Positions 10,357-22,970 of a DNA stretch of 64,000 bases are shown piece after piece. Location: the NCBI GenBank assembly GCA_020310875.1, contig CM035413.1:163975806-164039805 (forward strand). Reading direction: 5' to 3'. A program made the translations under genes and the position numbers. The stretch is from Ceratopteris richardii (lineage: Eukaryota > Streptophyta > Polypodiopsida > Polypodiales > Pteridaceae). The notes beneath the pieces were generated by a model, which had not been told where the DNA came from, did no database searches, and saw only the letters and a list, made by a program, of their open reading frames with translations. Positions within the stretch are counted from its first letter, which is position 1. Every line of letters begins with the position of its first letter.

Positions 10357-13165
10357 TTAAATCGCTAATAGAATCAGTTTGCTCGCACCACATAAAGGCA
10401 TAAAAACATGAATCGAACGCAATGTAGCTAAATGGAAAGCAGACATCACCTGCGATCAGATCAATATGAGTCAAGATACAACGTTGATCTGCCAATTCCA
10501 GTGAATGAATTTTTATTATTATGTCAGCCACACTGGACAGTTAACTTCCAAATTCCTTAACCGCCTGATAATAGAAGTTTTCAACTACAAAAGCGAATAT
10601 CTGTCCGATCAATTGTGCATATCCCTGTTGACATTCTCTTAAAACTGTCAATCATTCATCCCTGATTGTAAACTTAATGCACCGTTTTAGACAACTTTGA
10701 TCACCATCAGATACAGGCTCGCTCGTTGATATGATGCAGGAAATAAGCTTTGAGTGTTAATAACATGCACCTTTTCTCTTGTATTGCTGCTTGAAGGTTT
10801 TTCCGTGAACGTTGTCCATCTACTTGCCAATCATGAAATATCATCGAACCACCAGCAGATGCAAGAATTTGAGGTAGACACTTTTCATGATGGATGCATA
10901 TGCACGAGGAATATATACGATTTCCTTTCCTTTACTTTATAACTCTGCCGTAACGACTGCTGAAGCAACACTCTTATGCATTCAAATAGTTCACCACTTT
11001 TTGAGCTCAACTCGCATCGCAAGAAACCATATCTAGATAAATGATAAAAACTTGTCAGAAATAATTGGGATCTCACCAGATATCATATTATAAGCAACTT
11101 TTCTTCCAGTCAAAGCAACACATCAAACTATCTCAATTGAAACTGAGAGCAAAAAATGCAGTAAGCAACGACATAGTAGGCAGTGGGCACGTCTTTGATG
11201 AAGTAGAAGGTTTTATAGATCAGTTTCTCTCATCTGCCTAAATCACACACGATGTATTGATTAACTACACCATTTCAATCTTTCGTTTGTATACATGTTT
11301 GAGATCATCTTTCTAGTGCCCCACATATTGTAGAAAGCGCACTGTAAACAGGTGAAGTAGTTATACAGCGAATCAAGTGCGTGCAAGCGATATGAACTTG
11401 TTGCAGTACTCTCGTTCTTCCTTTTGATCACTAAGCAATAAAAAATGCAAAGCAAAGAAGGCCACAAAAATTCAAATAAATGAATAATATACTTAAATGC
11501 ATGAAAATTTGTTTAGGATTGAAATCCAAGTTGTAGTCCAAGAGTCCTTTCCAAAGCTCATACAAGACCCATATCATGGGATGAGCCTTTGAGCCCTTTC
11601 GAGGAGTCTGACATGAATAGACTCACAATACAACAAGAACTTATGGATTCACAATTCAACAAGAATTGACTCGCAATTGTCCTCTAGATGCACCCAACAA
11701 ATTGTGCAAATACCTTTTTAAAAGCACCAGCTTGAAGGATCTCTTCCTTCTCTAGAGTCAGACATTGCACTTGATAGTCAACATGCAAAAAGTGGTAGCA
11801 CCGATGTCCTTGCCTCAAGCACATCCTCGGGTTCTCTTTCCCCCTCATTTGCTACTTTTCCTTTGTATTATATATACTTTATGTCTACATATATGTGTGC
11901 ATGTTCCTTGCCCATTTATAGGAATACTTGATCCTAGAAATATGGTTGAGGATTTTCTCAAAGTGGTTATGGGATTGTGGTTCCCATTCTTGGGAAAGAA
12001 AAATATATGTTATGGTATCTAGTTTTTGAAAGAGTAAAGGAAAATATAATTGTAGATTAAATGTTTCAGAGTGATTATCAACAAGATGGGGATGCCTATA
12101 TGAGTAAGAATCAAGGAGCTGAGAGTAGTATTTGCAAATATAGTCAAGTAGATGATAACTTATGAAATATTAGTGTTTGACGATTCATAGAAACAATAGA
12201 ACAAGGGGTAGGAGGAGTACTTGAGGTGCAAGTTGAGGCACACATGCATGACCATCATATGTGCAGATAATTGAAATGAGGAAGGGGCTATGTGGAAAGA
12301 TCCTCATCTAGGTTGCAATGCTCTTGCATGCTTTCTTGCGATTAGTGGAAGTGATGTATCAAAAAGTGATGGAATGGTAGATGATTGAGAGTGGACAAGG
12401 GCAATGTAATTCATGTCATCAAAAGGGCCATCACAACACTGTAGAGATTGAAGGTATGTGCCCAAGAATGTTGGAAGTGAAATCTCTTGCGAAATTTGGA
12501 GAGGGAGAGCATCAAGAAGTTATGGAAGGGATAAGATCACATATAGAGGAAGTAATAGAAAGGCTCACATGTTTTAATATCTATGAAGATTTTCATTTTC
12601 AAAACCGTGGAGAATAAAGAAAACTTCATAATCTTTAATATTTGTCTTGATCATGCACACATATGTAATTTGAAGTGAGAGACACATACATATTAAGTTT
12701 CTCTACCTTTACGATCCTTGAGTATGTGCTTGTAGAAGCTTTATAAGAAGTGTTTGAAGATCTTATGGCATAGAATGGAAGAGACTTTTCTTACTGTTGG
12801 GAAGAAGGGGAAAGTTTGCAAAGGGAGAAAGGATCCAATTCATTATCTAAGAAAGAATGTGAAAGCCCACACATGCAAGCTCTTTTGAGAGAAAATATCA
12901 TGTGATGGACTATGGGTACTTGCATATAGACAAAATTCTCTAACTTTAAATGAAAACATTGAGTAATCTAAATAACCTTGGACCTGAGTTTTTTGTTCTT
13001 TATAGCAGTATTTGATGGAATCATAATTACTATATTTGATAAATTTTCCTATGTGAAAGATTATATGGAAGATCAATGATCTACTCTCTATGGAGCCATG
13101 GGAAGGTAGTGGACTATGTCAAAATTACTAGATCATCTTGATTGACCTAGTTAGATTGAATTTGG
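10357..13165. other. 3' flank of the copper-ATPase gene, nothing else recognised
   Basis: The first few hundred bases presumably hold the 3' UTR, but I cannot place the polyadenylation site. Beyond that only short open frames without family motifs appear (e.g. + strand 12381-12617). No transposon coding motif or RNA gene was recognised. Confidence 0.5.
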
Positions 13166-13254
13166 TGTTGGAGTTTGAGGTCCACGGAAGCATGTGAATA
13201 GCACATGGCAGAAGAAGAAGCTTGGAGCACAACACACAATACTGAATGTATTAC
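13166..13254 (-). repeat. Truncated LTR of the Copia1 family
   Basis: Starting TGTTGGAGTTTGAGG, this 89-bp stretch is the reverse complement of the 3' end of the Copia1 LTR (15438 back to about 15350). It shares GAAGAAGAAGCTTGGAGCAC, AACACACAA and CTGAATGTATTAC. It stops abruptly, so it is a broken relic of another family member. Confidence 0.8.
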
Positions 13255-13359
13255 TTGTTAGATATGCTCAATACTCCATCCTCATGTAACCACAAAGGAT
13301 CCATGGCACTCTAAGTTATAAGGACCCCATTATGAGGAGAAGCCATTATGAGAGTCCGG

Positions 13360-13987
13360 ACATTTGTGGAACCCTAACTTCCAAGTTAGATGAGGTCTAT
13401 GTGTGACCGTTGATGGTCGTAGATGATCTTTGTGAGTCTAGCCGTTAGGTTAGGTGGGGCATAAACTTCCAGGCCATTAGGTTGCTATTTAGGTGAAAAT
13501 AAAGGCCCTGTGGCGTCGTGCGGTTTCCCATAGAACCTTAATGGGGGGAGTGCAGAGCGGGGCTTTCCCCCTTCTGCGGGGTCCGGGTGGCCTATCTCCC
13601 CGGCTCGTAGGGCCGAAATGGAAGGACTTCTGGTCGTGGAGATATTGTCGGATCATATATTTTACTAACTATTTTGTATCTCTCAACTACGTTTATCTAT
13701 ACCGAACGGCCTTGTAAAAGCTATATAAGCACGTCCCAGGTTGAGCTTTACAGAGCATTGCACACTAGTAAGCCCTTCATCTAGAGTTTGTCTAGATCGC
13801 CATCTAAGCTCCACATTGGGAGAGCACGGGTGGACAACACCATCATTGTAACTGCATTACTCTCTGCAATCTGAGAATTTGAGTTCTCTATCTCTCAGTC
13901 TACGTCTATCTTTGTCTACGTTTTTCTCTCAACTCTGTCTACAGGTCTATTCCACTATGCTGTTATTTTCTTACATGGTAGCAGAGC
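13360..13987 (+). repeat. 5' LTR and primer-binding site of Copia2
   Basis: The LTR 3' end is set by the primer-binding site TGGTAGCAGAGC (13976-13987), a one-base variant of the initiator-tRNA-Met site TGGTATCAGAGC, preceded by ...CTTACA. A TATA-like CTATATAAGC occurs at about 13714-13723. The left end is not certain; the start given is approximate, and the second LTR is not in the window. Confidence 0.6.
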
Positions 13988-14058
13988 TCAGGAGGCTCTG
14001 AGTGGTGCAGAAGTAGAAACGCAAAGGTTGCAGAGGTCTTAACGACAAAAGAGAGAAG

Positions 14059-15204
14059 ATGTCAAGCGGTCCATCATCATCCATAACTAGAGATCAAGGT
14101 GGTTCATCAATAGGAGTAGGTGGAGCACAAGCAGGAGAAGCAATGATGCCGGTCATCCCAACGTTGCGAACATGGCCACTAGCATTCACAGAAGGTAATC
14201 TTGATGGTATGAACTACAACTTGTGGAAGTTCAAAATCACTTCTATTCTTGATTCGTATGAGCTTTTGGAGACTGTTCTTGGGACTGATCATGAGCTCCA
14301 AGAAAGACCTGATCCAAATAATCATGGTCGAATGATTCCTCCTGATGCTGGTCTTCTATGTGCTTGGAAACGTAGAAATGCAGATGCACTCTGTGCTCTT
14401 GTTAAAAGTACTTCTGACAGTGTTCTGACTCTCATTCAGCATACTACGAAGGCATGTGAAGCATGGAACATATTGAGAAATCAATATGAAACTCGTAATC
14501 AGACACGGATTCAGAACTTGGAGAACCAGCTTGCAGTAGAACGGTTTGTTGATGGGGAGACTACAGAGGTGTTTATCACTCGCATAAAGAATCTAGGAGA
14601 TCAAATCGCGGGAGCAGGTGTTCAAAAATGAATCTTCCTAGGGTACAACAAAGATACGAAGGCTTATAAGCTTTATGACCCTAAGGCTAAGAAGATCATG
14701 GCAAGTCGTGATGTGGTGTTCAAGGAGGAGCAGCCACATGCAGTGGAGGAGGAAAAGAGAGCTTCCTCTTTATCATCAGGCCAAGGGGCAATCCACTATG
14801 AACCTCGCCGAAGAGCTATCCCTTCTACACCAGAGAAGGAAGCATCATCTTCAAATGATGAGTCTGTAAGTCACCAACCTGCCGACACCCAAGTGGAAAA
14901 GCCATTGCCAACAGAGACGGGCAAACGCCCATATTGTAAACACAACCTTGATGGCTGATCTCATTCAAGAAGAAGCAAAGGAACCAACCAATGTGGAATT
15001 AGAGGCACTCCATGATCCGAATTGGAGGGCTGCCATGCAAACAGAATACAACAATATCATGAAGAATGTAACTTGGGAGCTAGTGGATCGACCCCCTAAG
15101 CGTAAAGTCATTGGCACCAAGTGGGTCTGGAAGCTAAAGTACAAGGCTGATGGTACTCTAGAAAGCAAGACTTGTTGCACAGGGCTACTCACAAGTTGAA
15201 GGCA
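14059..15204 (+). pseudogene. Copia2 gag fused by deletion to integrase tail and RT start
   Basis: 14059-14631 is an open Copia Gag frame (LDGMNYNLWKFKI, AWNILRNQYETRNQTRIQNL). Right after its stop, 14632 reads IFLGYNKDTKAYKLYDPKAK and ASRDVVFKEE, the end of integrase; protease and the integrase core are missing. The reverse transcriptase then begins (WRAAMQTEYNNIMKN, GTKWVWKLKYKADG). It is cut at 15204 by Copia1, after AQGYSQVEGID in a shifted frame, and resumes at 20378 with SLTARMTTIRVVL. So Copia2 is an internally deleted element later split by Copia1. Confidence 0.85.
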
Positions 15205-18200
15205 TTGACTATTGATATATTTTGGTAGTGATGTGTGTGAGCACTCTAGGACCACCGGGGCACTTTTTTCCCTCTTTAGGAGGTTTTTTCCCCCGGCTTG
15301 TATATATGCCTATTGCCCTAATGGGCTACTTATCTTTGTACATTCTCTAGTAATACATTCAGTCTTGTGTGTTGTGCTTCAAGCTTCTTCTTCTTCCTTG
15401 TGCTGTTCGCGTGCTTCCGCAGACGTCTAACTCCAACAATTGGTATCAGAGCAGGTTGTCGCTTCTTCTAGGGTGCCGTCGACATTCCTCCGTTTTCAGT
15501 CTCAAATTCGCATGAAATTTGGTGAGCATACTCAGGGTGTTCCGCAGATCAAAACAGCTTCGCTGTATGGTGCCGAAATCGCGATATGAGCTCGTTTCGG
15601 CCTCCGAACGCACTATCGCAGTGCTTGTGCAGGCTATTTCGTCCTTTTGTGCCAAAGGTATATAACAGTTTTTGTTTGCCAGTTTAAGCGTCTCAAAGTC
15701 TGCTACAGGTCTAGCAGAACTCGTCTGGGCAGTTTCGTTCAACTTTTTGAGATACAGCCAATTTTCTGCATCAAGGTATTTTAGTCACCGGCCATGGCTG
15801 AAAGCAGTGATGTATTCCGTATGTTGGCTGTTGAGGATAAGTTGGATGGTACCAACTACCCATTATGGGCTTATATGATGCGACATGTAATGGTTGCAAA
15901 AGGACTGTGGAACATTGTGCAGGGTGTTGAAAGACGTCCTGTTACACCTGCGACTACAGGTACTACAAATACAGGTGCTGGAGGTGCTGGAGCTGATGAA
16001 GATGGTGTCGAAGATGATATTGTGCAGATTCCTGTTCGTGCTTCCGTTTCTGTTGCACCTACTGCAGAGCAGATTCGTTGGGATGGCAGAGATGCCCAGG
16101 CACATGCATTGATAGCTTTGTCTGTCAAACGTGCCATTATTCCTCACATACACTCTTGCAGAACAGCTAGGGATGCTTGGGATACACTTACCACATTGTA
16201 CCAAGCTAGGAATGAGGCTCGTGTTGCTTATCTCCGAAAACAGTTGGAGAGTGAGCACATGAATGAAGGTGATTCTATGGGCAGTTTCCTAACGAAGATC
16301 AAAGATTTGAAGGAACAATTGATTTCTGCTGATGAGGTTATACCAGATAGCTCACTTGTGCAGACCGTTTTGAATGGTTTTCCTGACTCATATCAGAGTT
16401 TTGCTTCTACTCTTCGGTTGATGATGAAAGGCAATCCGAATGCCTTATCATTTGAGGAGTTAGTCTCTGTTCTGTTGCAGGAAGATCAGTCCAGGCAGAA
16501 CAAGTCCATTATGCGAGTTGCAGATCAAGCTTTCCTGGCTAGTCAGAAGGGCAAAGGAAAATGGAGCTCTTCTACTACTAAGCAGAAATCTGCAAATGCT
16601 GCACATTCAAAGAACCAAGACAAAGATGACAAAAAATCAGAAAAGCAGAAATTGTTTTGTAAGTACTATAAAGGCAATGATCATATCATAAAAAACTGTC
16701 CAAAACTGGCTGCTAAAGAGGCAAAGAAGAAAGAGGCTAGAATGGTTGTTGCAGAGGCCTCTACACCAAAAACAGAGTCTGCAAATCTTGTGCAGGAAGA
16801 ACAATGGGCGTTTACTACTGTCTGCAGTTTTGACCCATCTTCTCATGATCAGTGCATGTCTGTAGTAGACTCAGATGTTTGGTACTTTGACAGTGGGGTG
16901 ACCAAACATATTACCTCGCAGCGCAGTTTCTTCTCTTCACTCGAGCCTGCCCCTACAGGGAATACTGTCACATGCGCCAATAACTCCTCTTATCCTGTTA
17001 TGGGAGTTGGTAAGATCATTCTGACTACTGCTGATGGTAGTTCTTTCACTTTGTCAGATGCTTTATTTGTGGCAGGGATAAAAAAGAATCTGTTATCAGT
17101 TTGTGCATTAGCCAAGATTGGCTTGGTTGTGAAATTTGTTGATGACAGGTGTACAGTCCATGATCTCTCAAATGGCGATGTGATTATTGCTTCTGGCATT
17201 TTATGTCGTGGGCTGTATAAGCTCATAGACTATGAAAGATCTGTGAATGATTCGGCATGTGCAGTTCATGATTCTCAGGCTATGTCAGATGCAAAGCTTT
17301 GGCATGCACGCTTTGGTCATCTGAATTTTGCTAGTTTGTTACGCCTGCAGAAATCTGAAATGGTGTCCTCTTTGCCCAAACTTGAGGCACCTGGAAAACA
17401 TGTTTGTGAAGGCTGTATTTTGGGCAAAATGCAGCGTTCTTCCTTTCCAAAAGATGGTTTAGTTCGGGCTACACAGAAATTGCAGCTTGTACATAGTGAT
17501 GTCTGTGGTCCTATGCAGACACCCTCTTTTGGAAATTACCTTTACTTTGTGACTTTCATTGATGATTTTTCCAGGCATGCATGGGTATATCCACTCAAAG
17601 CAAAGTCCGAAGTGTTCATGTGCTTCAAACAGTTTTTGGTTTTGGTTGAAAATCTGTCAGCATGTAAAATGGGCACCCTCCGTTTCGATCGAGGGGCGGA
17701 ATATATGTCTTCAGATTTTAATGCATTTCTGGCTGAACGTGGGATAAAACACCAGTGTATAGTGCCGTATACACCTCAACAGAATGGAGTTGCTGAACGG
17801 AAGAACAGGTCTCTCATGGAGATGGCGAGGTGTATGGTCAAGAGTCAGGCTTTACCTCATAGTTTCTGGCTTGAGGCTGTCATGTGTGAAGCATATGTAC
17901 TGAACAGGTGTCCCACTAAAGCGTTGCAGTCTATCACTCCATATGAGGCTTGGCATGACCGCAAGCCATCTATTGCTCATCTGCGTGTTTTTGGTTGTTT
18001 GGCATATGCATTAGTGCCTGAACAACATTGCAGAAAATTGGATGATAAGGCAGTAAAATGTATTTTTGTTGGGTACAATTCTGAAAGTAAAGGCTATCGT
18101 CTGTATCATCCACAGACTAAACGCATTCTGGTTAGCCGTGATGTTGTCTTTGTGGAAGATGCTATTCAGCCATTGCTTTCATGTACTAAGGAGACATCTG

Positions 18201-20377
18201 TTAGCTCCAAAGACATGTATGATACTTTGATGCCTCTTTTTACAGGTGGACAGTCTAGTGCTGGTCCTAATGAGGCAACTTCTCAGCCTTTGCAGGTTTC
18301 ATATGATGATGCAGATCATTCCATTTCTGATGTAGATTTACATGATGCACTTGCTGATGAGAGAGCTGATATTGAGCAGGCAAAAACTATGCCAAAATGG
18401 CTGGTGCAGACTTTGCGTGACAGCAAATTAGATGCACCTTTGTCATATCGTACTCGTTCAGGATCTCATAGTGCCTCCTTTGCATCAGATTGCTATGCTA
18501 TGGATGCATCTAGTCTCTGTGATAAGAATGAGCCTATTTCTTTTGATGAAGCACAAAATTCAGAAAATTGGATGGCTGCTATGCAATCTGAATATGATGC
18601 TATAATGAAGAATGGTACATGCTCTTTATGTGACTTGCCTCCTGGCAAGAAGGCCATTGGCACTAAGTAGGTATACAAGCTGAAGCGTAAACCTGATGGT
18701 ACAGTTGACAGGTATAAGGCTAGGCTTGTTGCAAAGGGTTATGCGCAGGAAAGAGGCATTGATTTTGATGAGACCTTTGCCCCTACATGCCGTATGACTA
18801 CTGTTCGGAGCATTTGTGCACTTGCAGCCCATCATGGTTGGAATGTACATCAGTTGGACATTAAAACAACATTTCTGAATGGTGACTTGCATGAAGAAGT
18901 GTATGTTTTTCAGCCCCATGGCTTTGTGCAGAAAGGGCATGAAAACCAGGTGTGCAGGTTAAAGAAGGCGTTATATGGTTTAAAGCAAGCACCACGTGCT
19001 TGGTATGAGAAGATACATGCCTATCTGATTGCACATGGTTTTGAGAACAGTCCAACTGAAAGCACCTTATATGTTAAGCATGCTAATGATGTGCTTCTGA
19101 TCATTGTTGTCTATGTAGACGACATGCTGCTCACTGGTCCTATTGAGAAGCATATTGCTGATTTCAAGGCTGATTTGCATGCCTCATTTGAGATGTCTAA
19201 TTTGGGGCATTTGCATCACTATTTGGGCATTCAGTTTATGCAAGTTGATGGTGGAATGGCTTTGTGTCAAACGAAATATATTGACACATTATTGGAGCAT
19301 TTTGGCCTTGAAGACTGTAAGCCTATTGCCACTCCTATGGAGACAGGTTTACGATTGAGTCTTCATGATGCTGGAGATGCATTTGATGCTGTTCTCTATC
19401 AGCAGGCTGTTGGATGCTTGATTTACTTATGCATTACTCGGCCAGATATTCAGTTTGCTGTCTCACAGATGAGCAGGTTTATGCATTGCCTAGGAGTCAC
19501 ACATTGGAAGGCGGTTAAGCGCATCTTTCGCTACTTGAGTGGTACTCGGCTACTTGGGTTGTTTTATCCCAAGGGGGGATCACTACCGCCAGATTTGCAT
19601 GCTTTTTCTGACTCGGATTGGGCTGGTTGCTATGACACTCGTGTGTCCACCAGTGGCTTTTGCTTCATGCTTGGTAGCTCATGTATATCTTGGTTGAGCA
19701 AGAAGCAGCCTACTGTGGCCACTTCCAGTTGTGAGGTTGAGTATAGGGCAGCTTTCACAGCGACTGTTGAGTGTGTGTGGCTCAGACGCCTTATGGCTGA
19801 TTTGGGTGTTGGCCAGTCTTCTTCCACCACCATCTTCACTGGCAGTCAGAGCGCATTGGCAGTTGCGAGGAACCCTGTGTTCCATGCTCGCACTAAGCAC
19901 ATTGAGGTGCATTATCACTATGTCAGGGAGAGGTTCCCTGCTGGGGAGATCAGCTTGGCATATGTGCCCACGCAGGAGAACATTGCAGACCTTTTCACGA
20001 AGGCTCTGCCTAGGGAGAAGTTTGAAGCTTTCCGCAAAGCTTTGGGCTTACTTCCTTTTGTGGAGTGATTTCCACATAGCTTGGCACTTCCTTATACATG
20101 AGTGCCAGCTCCTTGTTCACTACATCACTCCCAGGGGGGATTTGTTGACATATTTTGGTAGTGATGTGTGTGAACACTCTAGGACCGCCAGGGCACTTTT
20201 TTCCCTCTTTAGGAGGTTTTTTTCCCCCGGCTTGTATATACGCCTATTGCCCTAATGGGCTACTTATCTTTGTACATTCTCTAGTAATACATTCAGTCTT
20301 GTGTGTTGTGCTCCAAGCTTCTTCTTCTTCCTTGTGCTGTTCGCGTGCTTCCGCAGACGTCTAACTCCAACATTGAC
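15205..20377 (+). mobile_element. Copia1, nearly complete LTR retrotransposon inserted in Copia2
   Basis: The 5' LTR is 15210-15438 (229 bp) and the 3' LTR 20143-20372 (230 bp), differing at about eight positions by eye, including one indel. The 5-bp duplication TTGAC flanks it at 15205-15209 and 20373-20377. The 3' LTR starts TGTTGACATATTTTGG and both end CTCCAACA; the first bases of the 5' copy are mutated (TATTGATATA). Primer-binding site TGGTATCAGAGC is at 15441-15452; the polypurine tract CCAGGGGGGA is at 20131-20140. A GTATATAT TATA-like site is in the LTR. Host coding frames of Copia2 resume beyond the insertion, which confirms the borders. Confidence 0.95.
15794..20068 (+). pseudogene. 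Copia1 Gag-Pol polyprotein with one in-frame stop
   Basis: This is one continuous frame of 1,424 codons interrupted only at codon 959 (TAG, 18668-18670), where the sister Copia3 has Trp in GTKWVYKLK. Domains in order: Gag (about 1-280); zinc knuckle near 289, whose second Cys is Tyr292 (CKYYKGNDHIIKNC); protease DSGVT at about 366; integrase zinc region WHARFGHLNF near 500; integrase triad D569, D632, E668 (35 residues between D632 and E668), although the usual SDNG context reads FDRG; reverse transcriptase with YVDD at 1107-1110; RNase H (SDSDWAG, SSCEVEYRA). The start ATG at 15794 follows the ~350-bp leader. It cannot make full Pol without readthrough. Confidence 0.95.
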
Positions 20378-20429
20378 TTTTGTGAATCATTTTCCCTGAC
20401 TGCAAGAATGACTACTATCCGAGTAGTTT

Positions 20430-21013
20430 TGAAAGACATGTACTTAACAAATGAAATCAGAACATATAAAAAACTTCTTGAAGTAGTTCATATTGCTGTA
20501 GATGATGGCAGATTGTCTTCTCAGAGAGTTCTCACTTTGGAAAGGCAGATCCGATTAGTCCTGTCAGGAAAAGAGGAACTCATTCCAAGAACTTTTATCA
20601 ATCCATGTCATAGTGATATCCTTGGCTATGGTTGCCAAGAAAATTTTCTTAGCTTAGTTGAAGAAATCAGTGCTAGAAGATCAGCAATTTGTGAGTTTCA
20701 ACGTGTTCTTGGGGAAATACCAACCGTTGTTGAGAGGCATAGATGTCCATCCAATTCCCTGATGGCAATGATACGGGCTGGAAGCAAAGGATCATTGTCA
20801 AACTTGATACAATAGTGTGCATGCTTAGGTTTAACCTCCAAAGAATTCCTTTATCATTTAGTGTCTTCTCAAAAACCTGGAAAAGGGTATGGAGTTGAGG
20901 GGCCTAGAGAACTTTTTTGAAAATGTATGTATGGGTTAAGAGAAGTGTATTTAGAATATGATGGTTCTATTCAGATACGAACAGCCAATCATGTAATACA
21001 ATTCAATTATGAA
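20430..21013 (+). pseudogene. Fragment resembling RNA polymerase IV/V largest subunit
   Basis: After Copia2's MTTIRVVL the frame continues as KDMYLTNEIRTYKK and ends SNSLMAMIRAGSKGSLSNLI, which matches the conserved AGSKG block of multisubunit RNA polymerase largest subunits. In other pieces, about 20816-21013 reads GLTSKEFLYHLVSSQ and LREVYLEYDGSIQ then HVIQFNYE. These resemble the next blocks of plant NRPD1/NRPE1 (Pol IV/V) more than Pol II, where the linker differs. At least two in-frame stops are present, and a stretch between the blocks is missing. Pol IV/V act in RNA-directed DNA methylation. This is a non-functional captured or retroposed fragment; assignment rests on motif recall without a search. 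Confidence 0.6.
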
Positions 21014-22553
21014 GTTTTGGAGAACATTGCTTAGATGGATCTCATATATTAAGTTCATAAATCCTGAGTTAGTTCATATTTCAGGTAAGTCAAACTCAGT
21101 TGCTGATATGTTATCGAGAGCTAGATTTGATGATGATCTTGAAAATGATCTAATAAAGAATGTGAACTTAATTGACTATGTTCCCCATATATACGAGTAT
21201 GAGCAATTTCATGAATCTGAGTATGAAAATGAATGGAGAGACATAGGAAAGTATCTGAGTACACTACAACCATTACCTAACTGGACTACGAATAGATTCC
21301 GTAACATTAGGAAACGAGCTTATAACTTTTTCCTATGTAATGGTTATCTTTGGAGACATGCTAAGGGTAAGGTTAAGAATCCACAACGAGTCCTAGGAAA
21401 ACGAGGTCTTCAATTGCAGGTAATGAAGGAAATGCATGAGACATTATGGGCAGGTCATAAAGGATTTTTTGGAACATATGAAAAAATTAGAAGTACCTAA
21501 TATTGGCCTAGGATGTATGTTGACATTAGTAGCTATGTTCCTACATGTTCTACTTGTCAACTTCATTCATCAGTCAAACATTGAGATCCATTGCATCCTA
21601 CTTATCCACCTTGTATTCACTACAAGTGGGTAGTAGATCTTGTAACTATGCCAAAAGGTATTGACAAAATGCGTTACATTGTACTTGCAAGAGAAGAATT
21701 AACTAATCATGTAGAGGGACATGCACTACGATCTAAGACCACTTACAATGTTTGCAAATTCTTGCTTGAAGATGTCATAAGTCGCTTTGGGTACATAGAG
21801 AAAGTAGTTGCTGATCGTGGAGAGTTAAATGCGAGAGAAGCTAAAGAGTTCTTTGAGCGTCACGGTATTCGTTTGTCTCTCACTACTGCATATAACCCAG
21901 AGGCCAATGGTAAAATAGAGAGAGGGCATCCACCTATTGTGAAAGCCATATCTAAAGCATGTAATGGTGACATCAAACAATGGCCTAAATTCTTACCTTT
22001 TGCACTTTGGGCAGATAGAATGACATGCACACGTACTACTGGATATATGCCTGCTGAACTCATGTACTGTCAAAAACCATTGTTTCCAATTCAGTCTCAT
22101 ATTTCTGCATGGTCAAATTTGCCTTGGTCTGAAAACATGTCTACTGATGATTTTTTGAGTTTGCGTATTAAACAGTTAGAACAAGGTAAATTAAGACTTG
22201 ATGATGCTGTTGAAAAATTAAGAGAATCTAGAATGAAGAACAAGCATTATTTTGATAAAACTCATCGATTGCGTCCTAAGCCAATTGAAGTAGGAGATTA
22301 CGTGCTCATTTATGATAGTACATTTGACTCGCAATATGATGCACACAAAAAGCTCACTCAACGGTGGTTTGGGCCATACATTGTATCAAAAGTCAACAAC
22401 AATGGTACGTATGCTCTTTGTGAATTAAATGGTGTTGCACTAAAAACTTTGATTGCAGGTAAAAGGATAAAACTATTCAAGAAACGTGATAATGACGAGT
22501 ACATTTTGGATGAGGACATTGAAGAAGATGACAACAATGAGGCCGATTCATAA
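21014..22553 (+). pseudogene. Gypsy3 RNase H end and integrase
   Basis: The fragment begins in the RNase H tail (RWISYIKFINPELVHISGKS, SVADMLSRARF), joined abruptly to the Pol-like fragment. Integrase follows: zinc-binding region about 21430-21590 (MHETLWAGHKGFFGTY, then CSTCQ) broken by a frameshift. The core is in the frame 21591-22553: WVVDLVTMPKGIDKMRYIVL with the first Asp, VVADRG with the second, and NPEANGKIERGH with the Glu. The C-terminus has a GDYVLIYDS...RWFGPYIV motif and an acidic tail, with no chromodomain. The AREELTNHVEGHALR wording is a type I associate with fungal and early-diverging Gypsy elements rather than common angiosperm Tat/Athila/Del lineages; this is recall, not a search. 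Upstream gag and RT are absent. Confidence 0.8.
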
Positions 22554-22970
22554 ACAGGAGTATCCATGTTAAAAGTTAAAACAAAAAAGTATAAAAATAT
22601 CATTAATTTTTCAAGTTCATGTTGCTTTGTTTTTTTTCAAGTTCATTCTATTTTTTTTCCATGCTTGTTTCATGCATGTTTTTTTCAGTATTGCATTGCA
22701 TTGCATATCCACATCACTTGAGTAAAAAAAAAAGGCAAATGATGATTTCTCTACTTGTGTAAAATTGTATCTTAAGTAGTAACTTATCTACTAAGAAATT
22801 GGTTATAATCTAGGATTGTGGAAAGATAGGACATGTAGATTTGGAGGTTTTTTTTGGTGACATGACTTTCATATATAAACATGCATATGTATCCTGTATC
22901 GAAAGCATAATTGTTGAAATCCTAGCTCCTGCTATTGCATGTTTCTACATCCTTAGTCCATCTCACAGCA

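Noticed and set aside
21612-21626. CACTACAAG string as a CACTA terminus
   Set aside because: It lies within the Gypsy3 integrase coding sequence (HYKWV) and lacks the rest of the terminal repeat.
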